Assembly (NCBI GenBank): GCA_001683735.1
Contig: LUGG01000002.1
Location: forward strand, 1,798,001 to 1,862,000
DNA from: Grifola frondosa
Lineage: Eukaryota; Basidiomycota; Agaricomycetes; Polyporales; Grifolaceae
Direction: 5' to 3'
Length of the DNA: 64,000 nt
Shown in pieces: positions 20,723-33,226 of this stretch. A program made the translations under genes and the position numbers. A model generated the notes under the pieces. The model did no database searches. It was not told where the DNA came from and saw nothing but the letters and a program-made list of their open reading frames with translations. The number at the start of each line of letters is the position of its first letter. The stretch's first letter is position 1.

Positions 20723-21222
20723 GGGTGTAGTGCGGACGCGCTCGCGCTCTGAATAACGTCAATCTGTCGCTCGCCATTCTTGATTCGAATGACCTGAGAG
20801 ATGCCAGTGTTGTAGATGTTGTGGGTGGTCAGGGGGGAGTGCTGCTCATAGTTTTTGAATACTTCCAAATAGGCTATGATATGAGTGAATTCAGAGTGGG
20901 GGATGTATAAGTCAAGATCATCCGCAGCCCAATCGGTGTGTTGGGGAAGGATGTACTTCAAAGCTGATGATCCAGATATAATGGTATTGGTGTGACACAT
21001 CACACCATGAAAGTCTTCGGTGTGTTTAACATAATGCGATAGAAGTGTCATCAGACGGCTGGTGAAATAATCGGACACAATGATATCAGCAGCACAAGAT
21101 GTGCATTTCATAGCAACGAGCTGGGCGAGATTCATGTGGGACATAGTATGCCACAGGATATCATGGTTGAGAACTTTGAAGGCATTAGACGAAGAGGGAA
21201 TGTGCGGTGTGTGGGAGGGCAT
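20723..21222 (-). pseudogene. 5' half of F-box/nucleotidyltransferase-like gene split by Ty3 insertion
   Basis: Start chosen at 21222 (MPSHTPHIPSSS) because it aligns with the paralogue's start region; an in-frame ATG at 21405 would add an unaligned hydrophobic leader. Residues include HDILWHTMSHMNLAQL (F-box-like), TIISGSSALKYILP and DDLDLYIPHSEF (the GS...DxD core intact here), GISQVIRIKNGERQIDVIQS. It runs into the Ty3 3' LTR after SALHP; the continuation is at 5107-4592. GGGTG at 20723-20727 is the right target duplication. Confidence 0.85.
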
Positions 21223-22354
21223 GGGTGTATCGGCGATGCACGAAATTGAGATGCTTTCATAGAGGCAAAACTGAAAATGCAGTTGGTGTGCCATGAATGA
21301 TAAATAGAATGTAGAGAAGAGCTTGTGCGATGTCGAAAGAAGGAAAAGGGATAAGGTACACAGGGTTGATCGGCCTTGGGGAGGATGTGCAGTGATGTGT
21401 AACATGACCCCCTGCAGTTGATAGGATGGTCAGCACAGGAGTTGAAGTGAGAAATGAGAGTGAACTGTCGAGTGACATGTGATTGTGTAGGGGGTATGGC
21501 GATGGCTAATGTGTTCAGGGATGATCAAGGAAAGTTTGTGGGGGCCAGTGGATGTGATCAAGTGACATGTGAATGTAAAAGAATACAGGAGTGTTGCGAG
21601 CAGTGTGCGCCACAGTGCGTGGATAGAAACGGTTGACTCAGACAAAACTGTAGGGGGTGATCAGCAAACAGAGGGGTTGGGTGTTGCATCTGTTCATCTG
21701 ATATGCATGTGACTAATTCTACAGAATTTTATAGTGATGCAAGGAGCAGCTGTGTGTGGGTAGGTGTTATTTGAGAGTGTAAGCATAGGAGGAAGAGAAA
21801 AAGCAAAAGGAGAGCGTGTTATGTCAGATAAGGGGATGCAGTGAGAGACGATGCAGGCAAAGTTCTGCTGAGGAAGGATGGAAGCAAATGTCAATGTCGG
21901 AAGCCGTGTGCAGCGGATGATTCTTCCTGGTGATGGTATGAAGCCAATGTGGTTGAACGTATAAAGTGAGGATGTCGACTTTGTGATGAACTGGTGTTGT
22001 TTTGTCCCATTTTCCACTACTGCTGTTAACGCTCCAGTGACCAATGCCGGAATGCGTGAACATACCATCGGACAGGTGAGTATGTGTTAGTCTTGCTCCG
22101 GGTGTCAGATTGATGGTTGGCCCCAGTTGGAGAGATTGTGGCACTGAACAGAGTGGGTCCAGTGAGGCAGGCATGGGCATTAGCTTCAAAAGTGGCTATC
22201 TGTGAGTGTTATGTTGTGGGGTGGGGGGACGTTTGCTCATTGCGATGTACAGGGAGTTGACGATGTGGCAGAGGGGTTTTATTGATCCCACAGTTCTCTC
22301 CACATCTGTCGCAGTGAAGAGCTCTCTGTTGTCAATGATGGGTCTTTGGGTGTG
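21223..22354. other. Region without supported gene
   Basis: Minus-strand frames at 21430-21645 and 21694-22068 (124 residues, Thr/Pro/His rich, no known motif) are possible but unsupported. No repeat similarity to other parts of the window was seen. Confidence 0.4.
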
Positions 22355-22734
22355 TAGTGTTGCCACGGCTTAGTCACACCTGTTTCAGCTTTTTAGATAT
22401 TCTGACATGAGTTTTACAGATAATGACATGATCTTAATTGAAATTAATAGCTAAGATATATATGTATTTGAATGTAACACCACCATTTGCATAATTATCT
22501 TGAATGTGTTTCAATTTCAGTTACATTGGTAAAAAAGCTGACTACAAAGCGGACTTTACAATCGGCTTTTTGGCCATATCTCCATCAATACAAGGTATAA
22601 CATTTTGATATGTTGCAAGGTTATGCGGCTATATATAGGCTACAAAATGAGTGTAAGACCACTTTGATATCTGAAAAACTGCCCAAGTTATGAGTCATAT
22701 ATCATTTAGGCCTGACTTAGCTGCAGCAACACTA
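22355..22734 (-). mobile_element. hAT-type MITE, copy D (380 bp)
   Basis: Reverse orientation, intact ends TAGTGTTGCCACGG...GCAGCAACACTA. Exact 8-bp duplication TGGGTGTG at 22347-22354 and 22735-22742. Confidence 0.95.
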
Positions 22735-22765
22735 TGGGTGTGGAGCAGGAAGTGAAGGGTGTCGT

Positions 22766-23140
22766 TTGAACAGAGTTAGTAAACAGTACGTTGCAATGCA
22801 CAAAAAGAACTGGGCACATTTGACACTCATAGCAGGGACGGATGTTATGTACGACCATGAATACGAGGAGCCTTTGGGCTGTCGAGAGTTTGACCCCGAC
22901 CCCGACACGCCTTCGGACAACTATTTGTGGGATTTGCCGGAGCTAATTCCCATCAGTGACAGTTACTACGGGACATGCTTTGAGTCGGATGGCGACCATG
23001 GGCTGCACTGCCCATACTATGAGTCCATGGTGGCAGAAATGGGAGAGGTGGATGGGGATGGTGGCATGAGGGTGGTGCAAATAGAACGGGCAGAGGATGA
23101 GTCTGGCCACATGTTGTTCGGGGCAGATAGCGGAAAGTAA
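22766..23140 (+). CDS. Small acidic protein, unidentified
   Basis: 124 residues, strongly acidic (DHEYEEPLGC, DPDPDTPSDN, EMGEVDGDGG), with no recognised domain. It lies directly downstream of MITE D, so its original 5' end may have been displaced. Composition resembles orphan fungal proteins; may be a short host gene or a fragment. Confidence 0.35.
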   Translation: MNRVSKQYVAMHKKNWAHLTLIAGTDVMYDHEYEEPLGCREFDPDPDTPSDNYLWDLPELIPISDSYYGTCFESDGDHGLHCPYYESMVAEMGEVDGDGGMRVVQIERAEDESGHMLFGADSGK

Positions 23141-23540
23141 CCGCTTACAATAGGCAGAGCAGATGTGTTGTTGCTTGAGTATTGTATACTATGTACGAGT
23201 AAGGAATGTATTTGCAGAAATGCACATGACGCGAATAACGAAGGGAGTACGGAAAGAAAATGCAAAACGGTTCGGTTTTGAAAGTGAACGACATAAAGGT
23301 TTGTTTTGTAATAAAACAATATTGGCCCGTGTTGTATGTTATCAAAAATATGGATTTTCGTATGGAACCTTGATAAATGAATAACGTAGGTACGCCGAGT
23401 CACGTGAACAATTTCCTTGCACATCATTGTTGATGTTGTAAAAGACGGTTCGTATTCGAATCGTGGAAGTGAAAGGGATCGATATTTAAACCAAACGGTG
23501 TGTACAATACACCTCTGTTTTCCTTCGCTCTTTCCCTCAC

Positions 23541-23961
23541 CATGGATCTGATGTCGGAAGTTGAAGTTTCCCATCTACTTAGTGTTCTCAAGTTCACAAT
23601 CAAATGCCTGGAAGACGCCATCAACCTTAACCAACCTGAGGTGATTGAATCTGCCTGCATCGTGTTTGCATCCGGGGTTGCGTGGGCAAGACACATCAGG
23701 ATTGGTATGTGGTAATTGTACCTGTCAGTTTTGTATTTATATTTTAGTAAACAACAGCATCCTGCAATACCAATGTGGCTCTCACTCAACATACCATTTC
23801 CGCTCCTGTTTCATGGGTGGCTCATTGGTCCGCAAATATGTTGCACATCGAAGATGTTCCGCCTACTGCAGTAGTGTTTGAGGATGCATCTTCTTCGGCT
23901 CCTGTCATCCACACTGCTACTGACAACACAATCGCTTCCCATGTTGTTGATTATATAATGA
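23541..23961 (+). CDS. Small unidentified gene with one probable intron, 3' end unclear
   Basis: Exon 1 from ATG 23541 (MDLMSEVEVSHLLSVLKF) to about 23705 ends with ...ARHIRI before GTATGT. An acceptor in the AAACAACAG ending at 23758 joins to SCNTNVALTQHTISAPVSWV and continues through VFEDASSSAPVIHTA to ...HVVDYIMK at about 23961. Beyond this, sequence turns AT-rich and non-coding. A TATTTAAA promoter-like box lies at about 23483, some 55 bp upstream. Product unknown. Either the gene ends in another short intron or it was truncated by the AT-rich block. Confidence 0.45.
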
Positions 23962-24029
23962 AAGGTTGCTATCTTGCAAATAATGCTTCATTCACTATTT
24001 GTCATATGCTACACAAATATTTCATATGA

Positions 24030-27000
24030 GCTCATTATATTTTGATGACTTCTAGTATGTTTACATTCATATATTTTAGTAAGCTCTCTGGCTCATGGTC
24101 ATCACATGTCTCAAATGACACATTATCAGCATAAGCTGTGTCCATGACTTCATTTTTGACAGCTGTTCTACACATTATTCATGATCATGCTTTCATATAC
24201 AAGTTTTCAATCACAAATGTATAAAAGTAGCTCCAACAGATTCTCTACACCCAGCTAAAGGATAAGATGATGGATATTTTTGAATCACTTCAAAGTTTTA
24301 TTTACACAATAATTGATGTTTCTGCAGAGAATAGTAATGATAATTAATGGCACTGTCTACTGATGTGCTGGCTTAGTATCATCACTTTGCTCTGATGGAC
24401 CTTTTTTATTTGCCCAGGAGTACACATGTGTTCTTGCAAAATAAGAGTATCAGCTCTGCAACTTGCATCTTCACCAGACTGTATTTCATGCAGATTATTT
24501 TTTGATTATTTATATGGGTATTTCACTATTCATTTTTGTCTATGGAACTACACTGACTTTAGCATGTACATAGATCTATAACAAAACAAAGTGCAGATCA
24601 TTTTATTGAAGGCAGGATCTCATCATAAAATTTTCTCCATGAGCATCAGCATTATGTCTCAGCCTTTATTATGTGACAATTATCACCTTCAAGGATTATA
24701 TGGTCTCCCAACATGTTCTCTGTAAATTATCAAGATCACATTCTGGAAGTTGCTTATTTATGCACTAGTCTTGACAAGATTTCTGTCAGCATCACTGATT
24801 GCATTAATCATTTTACAAGCAATGTTACAATTTCAGTTGATATTTCTAATGACTTTGCTGAGGACTTGAGAAATGATACAGTTAGCTATTCCTAGCTTTG
24901 TCATGATTCCTTCACACAAAAGACACTTTTGCTACTTGAGGTGCTATTCTCCCACCTAAATTATTCTGTTGGTGGAGTCAATACTTATAGCATATTTTGA
25001 TGGCACTGTTCTGGACTTATGATCTTACAGCATGAACTAGAACACATTAATCATGAGCTGGCAATTCTTTGCTTCATCCTTTCTACTCTCTCTCCATGTG
25101 ATATTGAGTTTGCAGACACTTGTCTTAGCAATGTACAAATTTCAAGAAATGTATATAAAGATTTTGGAATGTGATTTATCTATCATCACACAAAGATATT
25201 TAAGCTTACTGAATCTCTATTCTGGGTCCTCACATTGTGCCTGAAAAAGTTGTAAACTCTGCTCAACTGGTACTACATTATTATTTGCCCAGTCAAATGT
25301 CTTCTTGCATGAATTCTAGATGAGAATGACAGTTTGGCACAGCACAAGAACTATCTCTGGATGCAAGATGGCAAGCACATGAACTCAGAGATGTTTTTAC
25401 ACATCTTGGAGCACACAATGTAGAAGTTCTGCAATCTTCACCATGTGTGAGTTTATCCCCTCCAACATTAGTGGTGATCACTTCAGTGACACTCTTTTCA
25501 ATCACTCAATTAATCATGCCCATCAAACTGATGCTTACAAGGTTAGAAAGCTGTCATTTTGAACAATCCTTGCAATGCTGGAGAGCCATAAAGTTTGCAA
25601 GTATTAAAATAATGTTCTTGACTGGGGGACAGAATGCATCACCAGTTGCCATGCATCTGTGCAACTATGATGATTGGATAAATACAATATTGTCACTTAA
25701 TGATGCTATTTCTTCTATTGCTGCTCCTGTCTTTGATGTCATTCAATTACAAACATTATATCAGCTGCACTTAACAGTAGCATTCATATTCTCAAGGTTG
25801 ATCTTGAAGTCTCAATCTGAAATGCTGTCATATATGGTGACTATGCAAGCTTTATTTACCCACTTGAGTTGTTCGCACCAATGGCAGTACAACACCAAGC
25901 ATATTTTTTCTTTTGCATACTGTGCCACCTGTCCCTTCTGTTTTAGCTACAAAGATGATTGCTGTTTACATTACACCTTTTTTTACCTGCACATCCATCA
26001 CCTATTTCTGCTACACAATTGACATCAGAAAACAATTTTAAGACCCAATAGTACTACAGCTGTCACACATGTGATAGTAATACATGTTGCTGTTTCTCTA
26101 TTATATTGTGCAACTGTAGCATCATGCTTCAGCTCTGTTACACACTGTGGTGACCTTTATCTGCTATATGGCACAATATAAACTTGCATCAACCAGTTAC
26201 TTTTAACAGATGGTGAAATATTATTATAATATATTTATATTTTGATCTACTTATGATTGTGTTATAGCATCCAGCTGAAAATTATAAATATAAATAGCAA
26301 AACCCAAAAAGTACATTTTTCCTTGCAGGTTTAAACCCAGCATCTTCATAGCTCCATAATCACTCCATCATCTAAACATGAAAATTTCTCCTAAGCCATA
26401 TTTTACTATTCAATGAAAGATCTACAAAATTTAACTGACATAATGCTATAAATCATTTTTTATCATTATAAACTTGCTGCTTATGCAATATATAACAGGC
26501 TGTAAAACATCAATTCATCAAAGTTTTTATAAATCCATAATTGACTAGTGAGAGATTTATAACTATTATGATGCAGCTTAAGCTTTACGGTCACCCTTGC
26601 TATTATTAGGTCCTCATTCATACAGTTAGCAGTAATATTTTTGGCTGATTTTCATAATATTTATCTGCAAGGTTGATTATAAGAAGTATCCTCTTGCACT
26701 GATTTAGCTTTATGATGCTCCAATTGAAATACATTCTTGAAAAGACAAAAATCTGAGATTTTTTCAAATTTTTGCAAAACCTTAAAATTTATTAAAATTT
26801 ATTCCAGTGAAGTCAATTATCCAAGGTGCTCTCCTTGCTGAACCCTTGAAAAGTAGCTAATTATGGACATTATAGACACAGACATGTTTTTGAATATGAA
26901 AACCTTTGCTTAATTTGTTTTAAATGTACTGCGTACTGTATATTGTATTGTATCATGAGTGCCACAGTGCTATGATTATATCATTACTTTATGTTATCGC

Positions 27001-30000
27001 ATATAACTTAGTACCATATCATTCACCTCCAAGTTCTTAGTACTATGTCAGACCTCTCTTCCAATTTAAAGAATAACTTCTGATCAAATCTATCTGACAG
27101 TGAACTGTCACAGTCTGAGGAAGATAATGATGCTATCATTGAACTAGATTTGGATATAATGAAGGAAGAATATCAGAAGGTAATAATATGCTATGGTGGC
27201 TATTTTTTGTCTCTGTCCAAACTGATTCTTCTATATCTAGACTCTTAAGCAAAGCCAGTTAAAATATGACAAGCTAAAGAAGAAAATCCATAAGCTTCAG
27301 CTTGAGATCAAGATGCTTAAAACAAAGCTATCTAAAGGATGAAAAAAAAAATATTTTAGATAAGCTGGCACTGTAAGAGGAAAAGATCACTACTTCAGAA
27401 GAGACATTTTATATAATGGGAAAGGTCTTGGGTGTTGACATCTGTATTTTCATCATTCTTGTCTGGACTCTTAGTGCAAAGGTCAAGAGGATAGTATACA
27501 GAAGATTGTGATGGAGTTGTTTGCATTTGTGCTAAAGCAGCTACACTATATGATGAAGCATCATAGCATTATTTGAAAATATCATATTTTTTTCTGTTCT
27601 AGGGTTAAATTTACTAGATGTTCTTGATGTTTTATTTTAAAATGAAGTAAATGTTGTATGCTTCATTTATATTGCTTATTTGTAAATGTTTGGAGGGAGG
27701 CATGCTATATGGCCTTCTGGGTGAATGATTTGCTACTCTTTATGATTGCATCACCAAGGTTAAACTTCAGACACTTCTAAAATTTGATGTTAAAAGCAAT
27801 AAGTACTCAGCCCTAGCTTTGATCATATATTCTAACTTGAAGGCTTCTGAAGGTATGTAGCTCAAGTTCTTCAATTCATTTTATCTTATACAACTATTTG
27901 ATCAGCTCTCAGATATAAAGCTAAAAACATATGACCAAAAATGGAATATCATCCACATTACTCTAGGTGCAGTAGCATTCACTGCAATTATAGTATGTAT
28001 TTATTACTCATATGCAGATTCAATACTAACCTAAGCTTTGAACTTAGTCTAGGCATAATTTTTAGCTTCTTCCAACTTGAATTTTACCACCAAAGGTGCA
28101 AAATTAGACGTAGACTACAAGAAGGACTTTATCACATATAAGAAGTTTCTTCTCACTATGAGGAAGAGGGAATAAATCAAGGAGCTTTAAAAAATTTGCA
28201 ATGACTTTATCTTCTCTAACACAGAAGTTGAGATTAAGAATACCCCTATACAGAATAACAATGATAATGATGATGATAATGATAAGATGAAGGCTCTCAT
28301 ATGAAAGTTTAATAAGGTCAGTCTTAGTCACTGCAAAACTCCTAAAATTTGAAGCACCAGAGAGTAGTGTTGACATTGACTGGGTCAGACCCTGGATTGG
28401 ACCATCTTAACTAAGGTCAGACTCTTTTGACTTGACCAGAGGTTGAAGTCAAGACATGGCTTGCTCACATGGATATAAAGTATGATGATTATAAGTAGTA
28501 AGTATTAATATATTAGATCAGTGTATTTGACTTATCAGAAATGACTTGGAACTCTTGAAAAACTAGTTCATGATAAAATAACTCAGTTTCAAGAACCTTC
28601 TCACTCCGTGTCAAATAAAAAGAAGCTTGGGAAGAGTATTAGAGTGGTCAAATAAATTTTGCAACAAAAGCCCTTCAAAAAAATGAGATTGATGTGAAAT
28701 TTGTTGACATTGAAATTAGGAGGTTCAGCTTGTCATTTTTATTCTCTTCTTGAGTATCCATACTAAAACTATCTGGAAGAAGATCAGTAATTGAAAACAT
28801 GTTCTCCAGCTCTATGGATATTTACATGTTTGATTCTGAGCTCAAAGACTCAGCACTATTAGTGCTATCTTCATTGTCACAATCATTAAAACTAAATTAG
28901 TGACATTGTCTGGATGAATGAGGAAAATAATGCTTAATGTCTTCTTTGAAAAGAACAGTTAGCTGCACCTATTTCAGATTAAGGCAATTTCAAAGCATGA
29001 TGTGAACAATACTCGTCTGGCTAAAAATGCACTCCATAACAGCCAAATTTAGAATAATGCTCAAAATTCACATAGCTAGCTTCATGAGGCTGTTTCTTCC
29101 ACTGTTATCCTTTACAATCTCATTATCACCAGACAGCAACAAGATTAATAGAGACTTTTGATGTATGAGTTAATTCTAAATCAATATTATGGGCACTTAA
29201 AGTGAGACTCACATTTAATAGGACAATCTCTCTCCATTCATGTAGCCCCATAGAATCATCAGTGAAAATTCTGATCCTGTGTAAATATTTGCCATATACC
29301 TGTGAAAGCTTTAAATCTGTCTGTCTTTGCATCATTCACTGGTATACAATTATGAACATGTTCCACAGTGCTTTTTTGATAAGTGCTAAATTTTGTAAAT
29401 TGAAAAAATCATGATGAAGATATAAATTAAGGACAACAGTAAGAATGAAGACATCACAATCACATTGCTGTCAGTGTTTTTTGAAACTCACCAGTATCTG
29501 ATTATGCACATCACAGTCAAAGCTGGGTTGTATAAAGATGTGATAGAGATTGCCAAGTGAAAGAAAAATGACATTGAGTTGTGCATGATTCAACTGGGTT
29601 ACATTTGCTGTAATTGTGAGAGGGTGCAAGTATGTTCAGATTCTGTCCATAATAGGTAAGTCAACTTACTCTTTTTATATGTATTAGTTTTACAATTTAA
29701 GCTCATTCCAAAATGACTGTTTCATAATTAAGTCTATCATTTTTTTTCACCTTTTTCTTTGCCTCTCTTATTCTCAGCATATTAAATCAATGTCTCATAT
29801 TGCTCAAGAATTAGCATACAAATTACCTTTTCAAGCTCTAAAAGATGTGAACAAGATAAAATGTCATTTATTAGGTAATAACCAGAAGTATCAGAGTGAG
29901 TGTCTTTTCATAATGTGATTTCTGCTTGTCCATTAACATCCCTAGTGCATAACTATGGTTCATAAACCACTTTCACATGATTTTTAGCACTTCATTTATA

Positions 30001-31970
30001 GTTTTACATATGGTCCTCTCACTTTAAAATAATCTTTGACAACAAGGTTTATCTTCAAATAGGTCAGTTATAGTTTAATTAATATCTACATTCTCACAAT
30101 TGCTTGATATGCCCAGCAGTCTACTATCACATTTTATGAATACTTCTGATGAAGCTCTCAACACATCTTGCATGATTCACCACTAGTATATGTGTACCAT
30201 GAATATTGTCTTCAGACAGTACTTAATCTTAGAGATTACAAGTTCAAGTAAGTTCTCTACATTTTTGTCATAGATGAAATATCAAAGATATTGAGCAGCC
30301 ATGACTATGCATGGTTATGGTGAGTTTTCTGTTATAGCTGAACTTGATATTTACACTTGTAATATATTTCACATTAATTACAGATGTCACAATAGATGTC
30401 TTCACAATATTCTTTCATCCATTGGACTGACTTATCACAAATTGCCCATTCACATTACTTTTCATGTGTGCTGCTGCTTTTTTTGCTTTTGTCTCTAATA
30501 TGTATTTCAACAGAATCTTTCAGCAGGGGATAATAGTCCTTGGTACCCACTTTACAAAAAGGTGTCAGAAATATGAATTCTCAACAAAATTCCAAGGGAT
30601 ACCATATGAGACAAGAAGATAAACAAGATCTGAATATTAACAACATTGCACTGGGGCAGTTTCTCCATAGAATAATATGTCACCATCTTCTATCTGTGTC
30701 ACTTGCTTGCAGTGGTCAAAACTAATAAGTGTAGGTTAGCAAAATCATTATTCCCAAGTGATTGCAGGCATGCACTATATATATACTCAAATGAAGAATC
30801 TGACATGCTGGATTACAGCATGAGAGAGAAGGGGGTGGAGGCTGTAAATGCCTATAATGCAGGTTGAGCAATAGTAAGTGCAATATTTTTCTTTTCTAAA
30901 TGATGCTGGTTACAGTAACTCTTTTCAGCTCTTGCATTATCATGTATTTTCAACAATTGATATGAAACAACCACTACTTTTATCAAATAATCAAAAGAGA
31001 CTATCTGATAAGAGTAATATTTGTTTCATAGTGAGGGTTTATTACCCAGAAACAATAGTTGTGCCAAGCTTGATGGAGTTTCCTACTTTTTCAGATAAAG
31101 GCTCAGTTGAGTTTAGTTGTAAAAGCATACTTTTGACTTTCACAAAAGATCACAATGCTCTGTAAATTGTCCTATAGTGTTCAATTATCTGACTAGAAAA
31201 TAATGGCAAGGTTTGACTTAAATAGTCTCCTTGATTAATATACCCCAAACTTTCTTCAAAGTTACTGTCTTGATGCAGCACTTTGCTACTACAACAAATT
31301 CCACCTGGTGAATGAGAATGTTTTTGGACTTTTTTTCAGAGACTTATACTTCTCAATTTACATGCAGAATGACCTTCCAAATAATATCCAACTCTTTCTT
31401 AACACTGCTCACCTGATGTCTTTGTGACAGAGCTTCTGCCCTAATAAAGGTTTTATGTATATCCCTACATGTTTGCAGCCAGAAATCAACATGGATCCTC
31501 ACTAAAAAAGCCTTTCCAGTGCATATCCTCCAATGCACTCTTGCAAGATTTCTCACAAATGGCACTGCAGATTTCTAGATGCACTTTTTCATACTATTGA
31601 CGGTAACTTCCACCAACTCAAAGAATAAAGCCGACCAACCCCTGTGCTTACACTTGATGTGGCATACTTCACTAACAAAGACATCATCTTTGAATGATTT
31701 CAAAAGCACTTATGCCCATTGCAACCAGAGATAAGGTGGATGTTTGCTCAGCACTGCCATAATAACCTGATTGTGATGTCATAGACCAGCATATACCATA
31801 TATTTGGCATGATGAGCAATGGTGAATATTGGATGAAGGCATCAGAAATGGTGGGACTGTCCTTACATGACATTGCACCAGATGTCATTATGCCAGATAT
31901 ACAACTTTACTTGGAGATGAGACTTCTGAGACACTGCATCTACATATCTACATTATTGAGGTCAGTAATC
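24030..31970. other. AT-rich, CpG-depleted decayed block
   Basis: About 8 kb of low GC with almost no CpG. Only short frames occur. Stops often stand where tryptophan or arginine would fit a protein (for example MRKRE*IKEL at about 28160-28185). This is the signature of old, cytosine-deaminated transposon DNA. No intact gene is supported. Confidence 0.75.
27044..27342 (+). pseudogene. Relic of a transposon-associated coiled-coil ORF
   Basis: MSDLSSNLKNN, then after one stop SDSELSQSEEDNDAIIELDL and DIMKEEYQK, a GTAATA...CTATATCTAG intron-like gap (about 27181-27240), then TLKQSQLKYDKLKKKIHKLQ and LEIKMLKTKLSKG, a heptad coiled coil. Stops interrupt it. A related relic (KGAKLDVDYKKDFITYKKFL) lies at about 28093-28190. 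The family looks like a repeated Agaricomycete ORF of unknown function. Confidence 0.4.
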
Positions 31971-31984
31971 TTTTCTAAATCCGA

Positions 31985-32277
31985 ACTCATCAAAAGGACA
32001 TTCATGTGGACCTCTATCAAGAACTATTAAATGCCATGAACTCAGGTGATCAGGTGGACTTGGTTGAGCAAGGTCAAAAGATTATTTTGCCTTCCTCACA
32101 TCTTGGCAGCTCCCATCATATGTATCAGCTCCTTCATATGTAGGTGCTTCAGAAAACCTGACATATTTCTGACCATGACCACCAATCCCAACTGGCCAGA
32201 GATACAGGAGGCCCTCTTGGAAATAAATAAAGCAGACAATGATCCAAATGACACCTCAAGAAGGCAGACTGCTGCAG
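31985..32277 (+). pseudogene. Helitron Rep/helicase-like N domain relic
   Basis: Fragments in more than one frame read DLYQELLNAMNSGDQ, KIILPSSHLGSSHHMYQLL and then KPDIFLTMTTNPNWPEIQEA. The PD-F-TMT-NP-WPEI signature is characteristic of the Helitron replication-initiator domain (HUH-type family). The preceding Tyr-rich part, catalytic His pair and Pif1-type helicase were not found. The relic is cut on its right by the foldback element starting at 32278. Confidence 0.85.
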
Positions 32278-33226
32278 GGGGAGGGCAGGGCATCTAAATA
32301 ACATGAAACTTGCATGGAGTGCATGTTGGCCATGTGGCTTGCCCAAAGCAAGTGCAAACACACACCTTTTTTTGGGTTGGCTGTGGGAACTGGCTCGACG
32401 ATGAAAAAATAAGCAAGTTTAATTTTTTTGCCTGATTTAAGCTTAGTTTTAAGGTATTTTGATATAATTAAGTTTCAAATAACTTTCAAATAAGTCTATC
32501 TTATACAAGAAAGTTTTTTGAAAAAGAAACTTTGCAAAAATTGGAAGTCAAAACAGCTTGAATTTATTGTGCAAGGAAAAATGCAATATAGTGGACACCT
32601 TTGGTCATGCCTCATGCACAATGCATCATAACATGTACAAACAAACCAAGTTTCCTACATTGTGGGGGAGTGAAAGTGTAATGATAATAGAGACTGTTAT
32701 TGTCTTTATATCAGCAATAGCCCCAATTATAGTCTGATTTACCCATTGTGCAAGTGTGGGGGAGGACTCTTATAAGAGATTTATCACAGCTTTATTGATG
32801 TGGGAAGGCTTGTAACAATTGTGAAGGCTTTCACTTCCTCACAACATAGGAAACTCGGTTTGTTTGTACATGTTGTAATGTGTTGCATGTGAGGCATGAT
32901 CAAAGCTGTCCACTATATTGCATTTTTCCTTGCACAATAAATTCAAGCTGTTTTGACTTCCAATTTTTGCAAAGTTTCTTTTTCAAAAAACTTTCTTGTA
33001 TAAGATAGACTTATTTGAAAGTTATTTGAAACTTAATTATATCAAAATACCTTAAAACTAAGCTTAAATTAGGCAAAAAAATTAACTCGCTTATTTTTTT
33101 CATTGTCGAGCCAGTTCCCACAGCCAACCCAAAAAAAGGTGTGTGTTTGCACTTGCTTTGGGCAAGCCACGTGGCCAACATGCACTCCATGCAAGTTTCA
33201 TGTTATCTAGATGCCCTGCCCTCCCC
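32278..33226. mobile_element. Foldback element with 400-bp inverted arms
   Basis: The left arm 32278-32677 and right arm 32827-33226 are near-perfect inverted repeats (outer end GGGGAGGGCAGGGCATCTA; its complement ends at 33226) around a 149-bp spacer. It is inserted in the Helitron relic. The arms contain no open frame of note beyond mirrored shadows. No convincing target duplication was seen at the edges (left CTGCTGCAG, right TTCTTATT). It could be a foldback-type MITE, or an inverted duplication made by repair. Confidence 0.9.
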
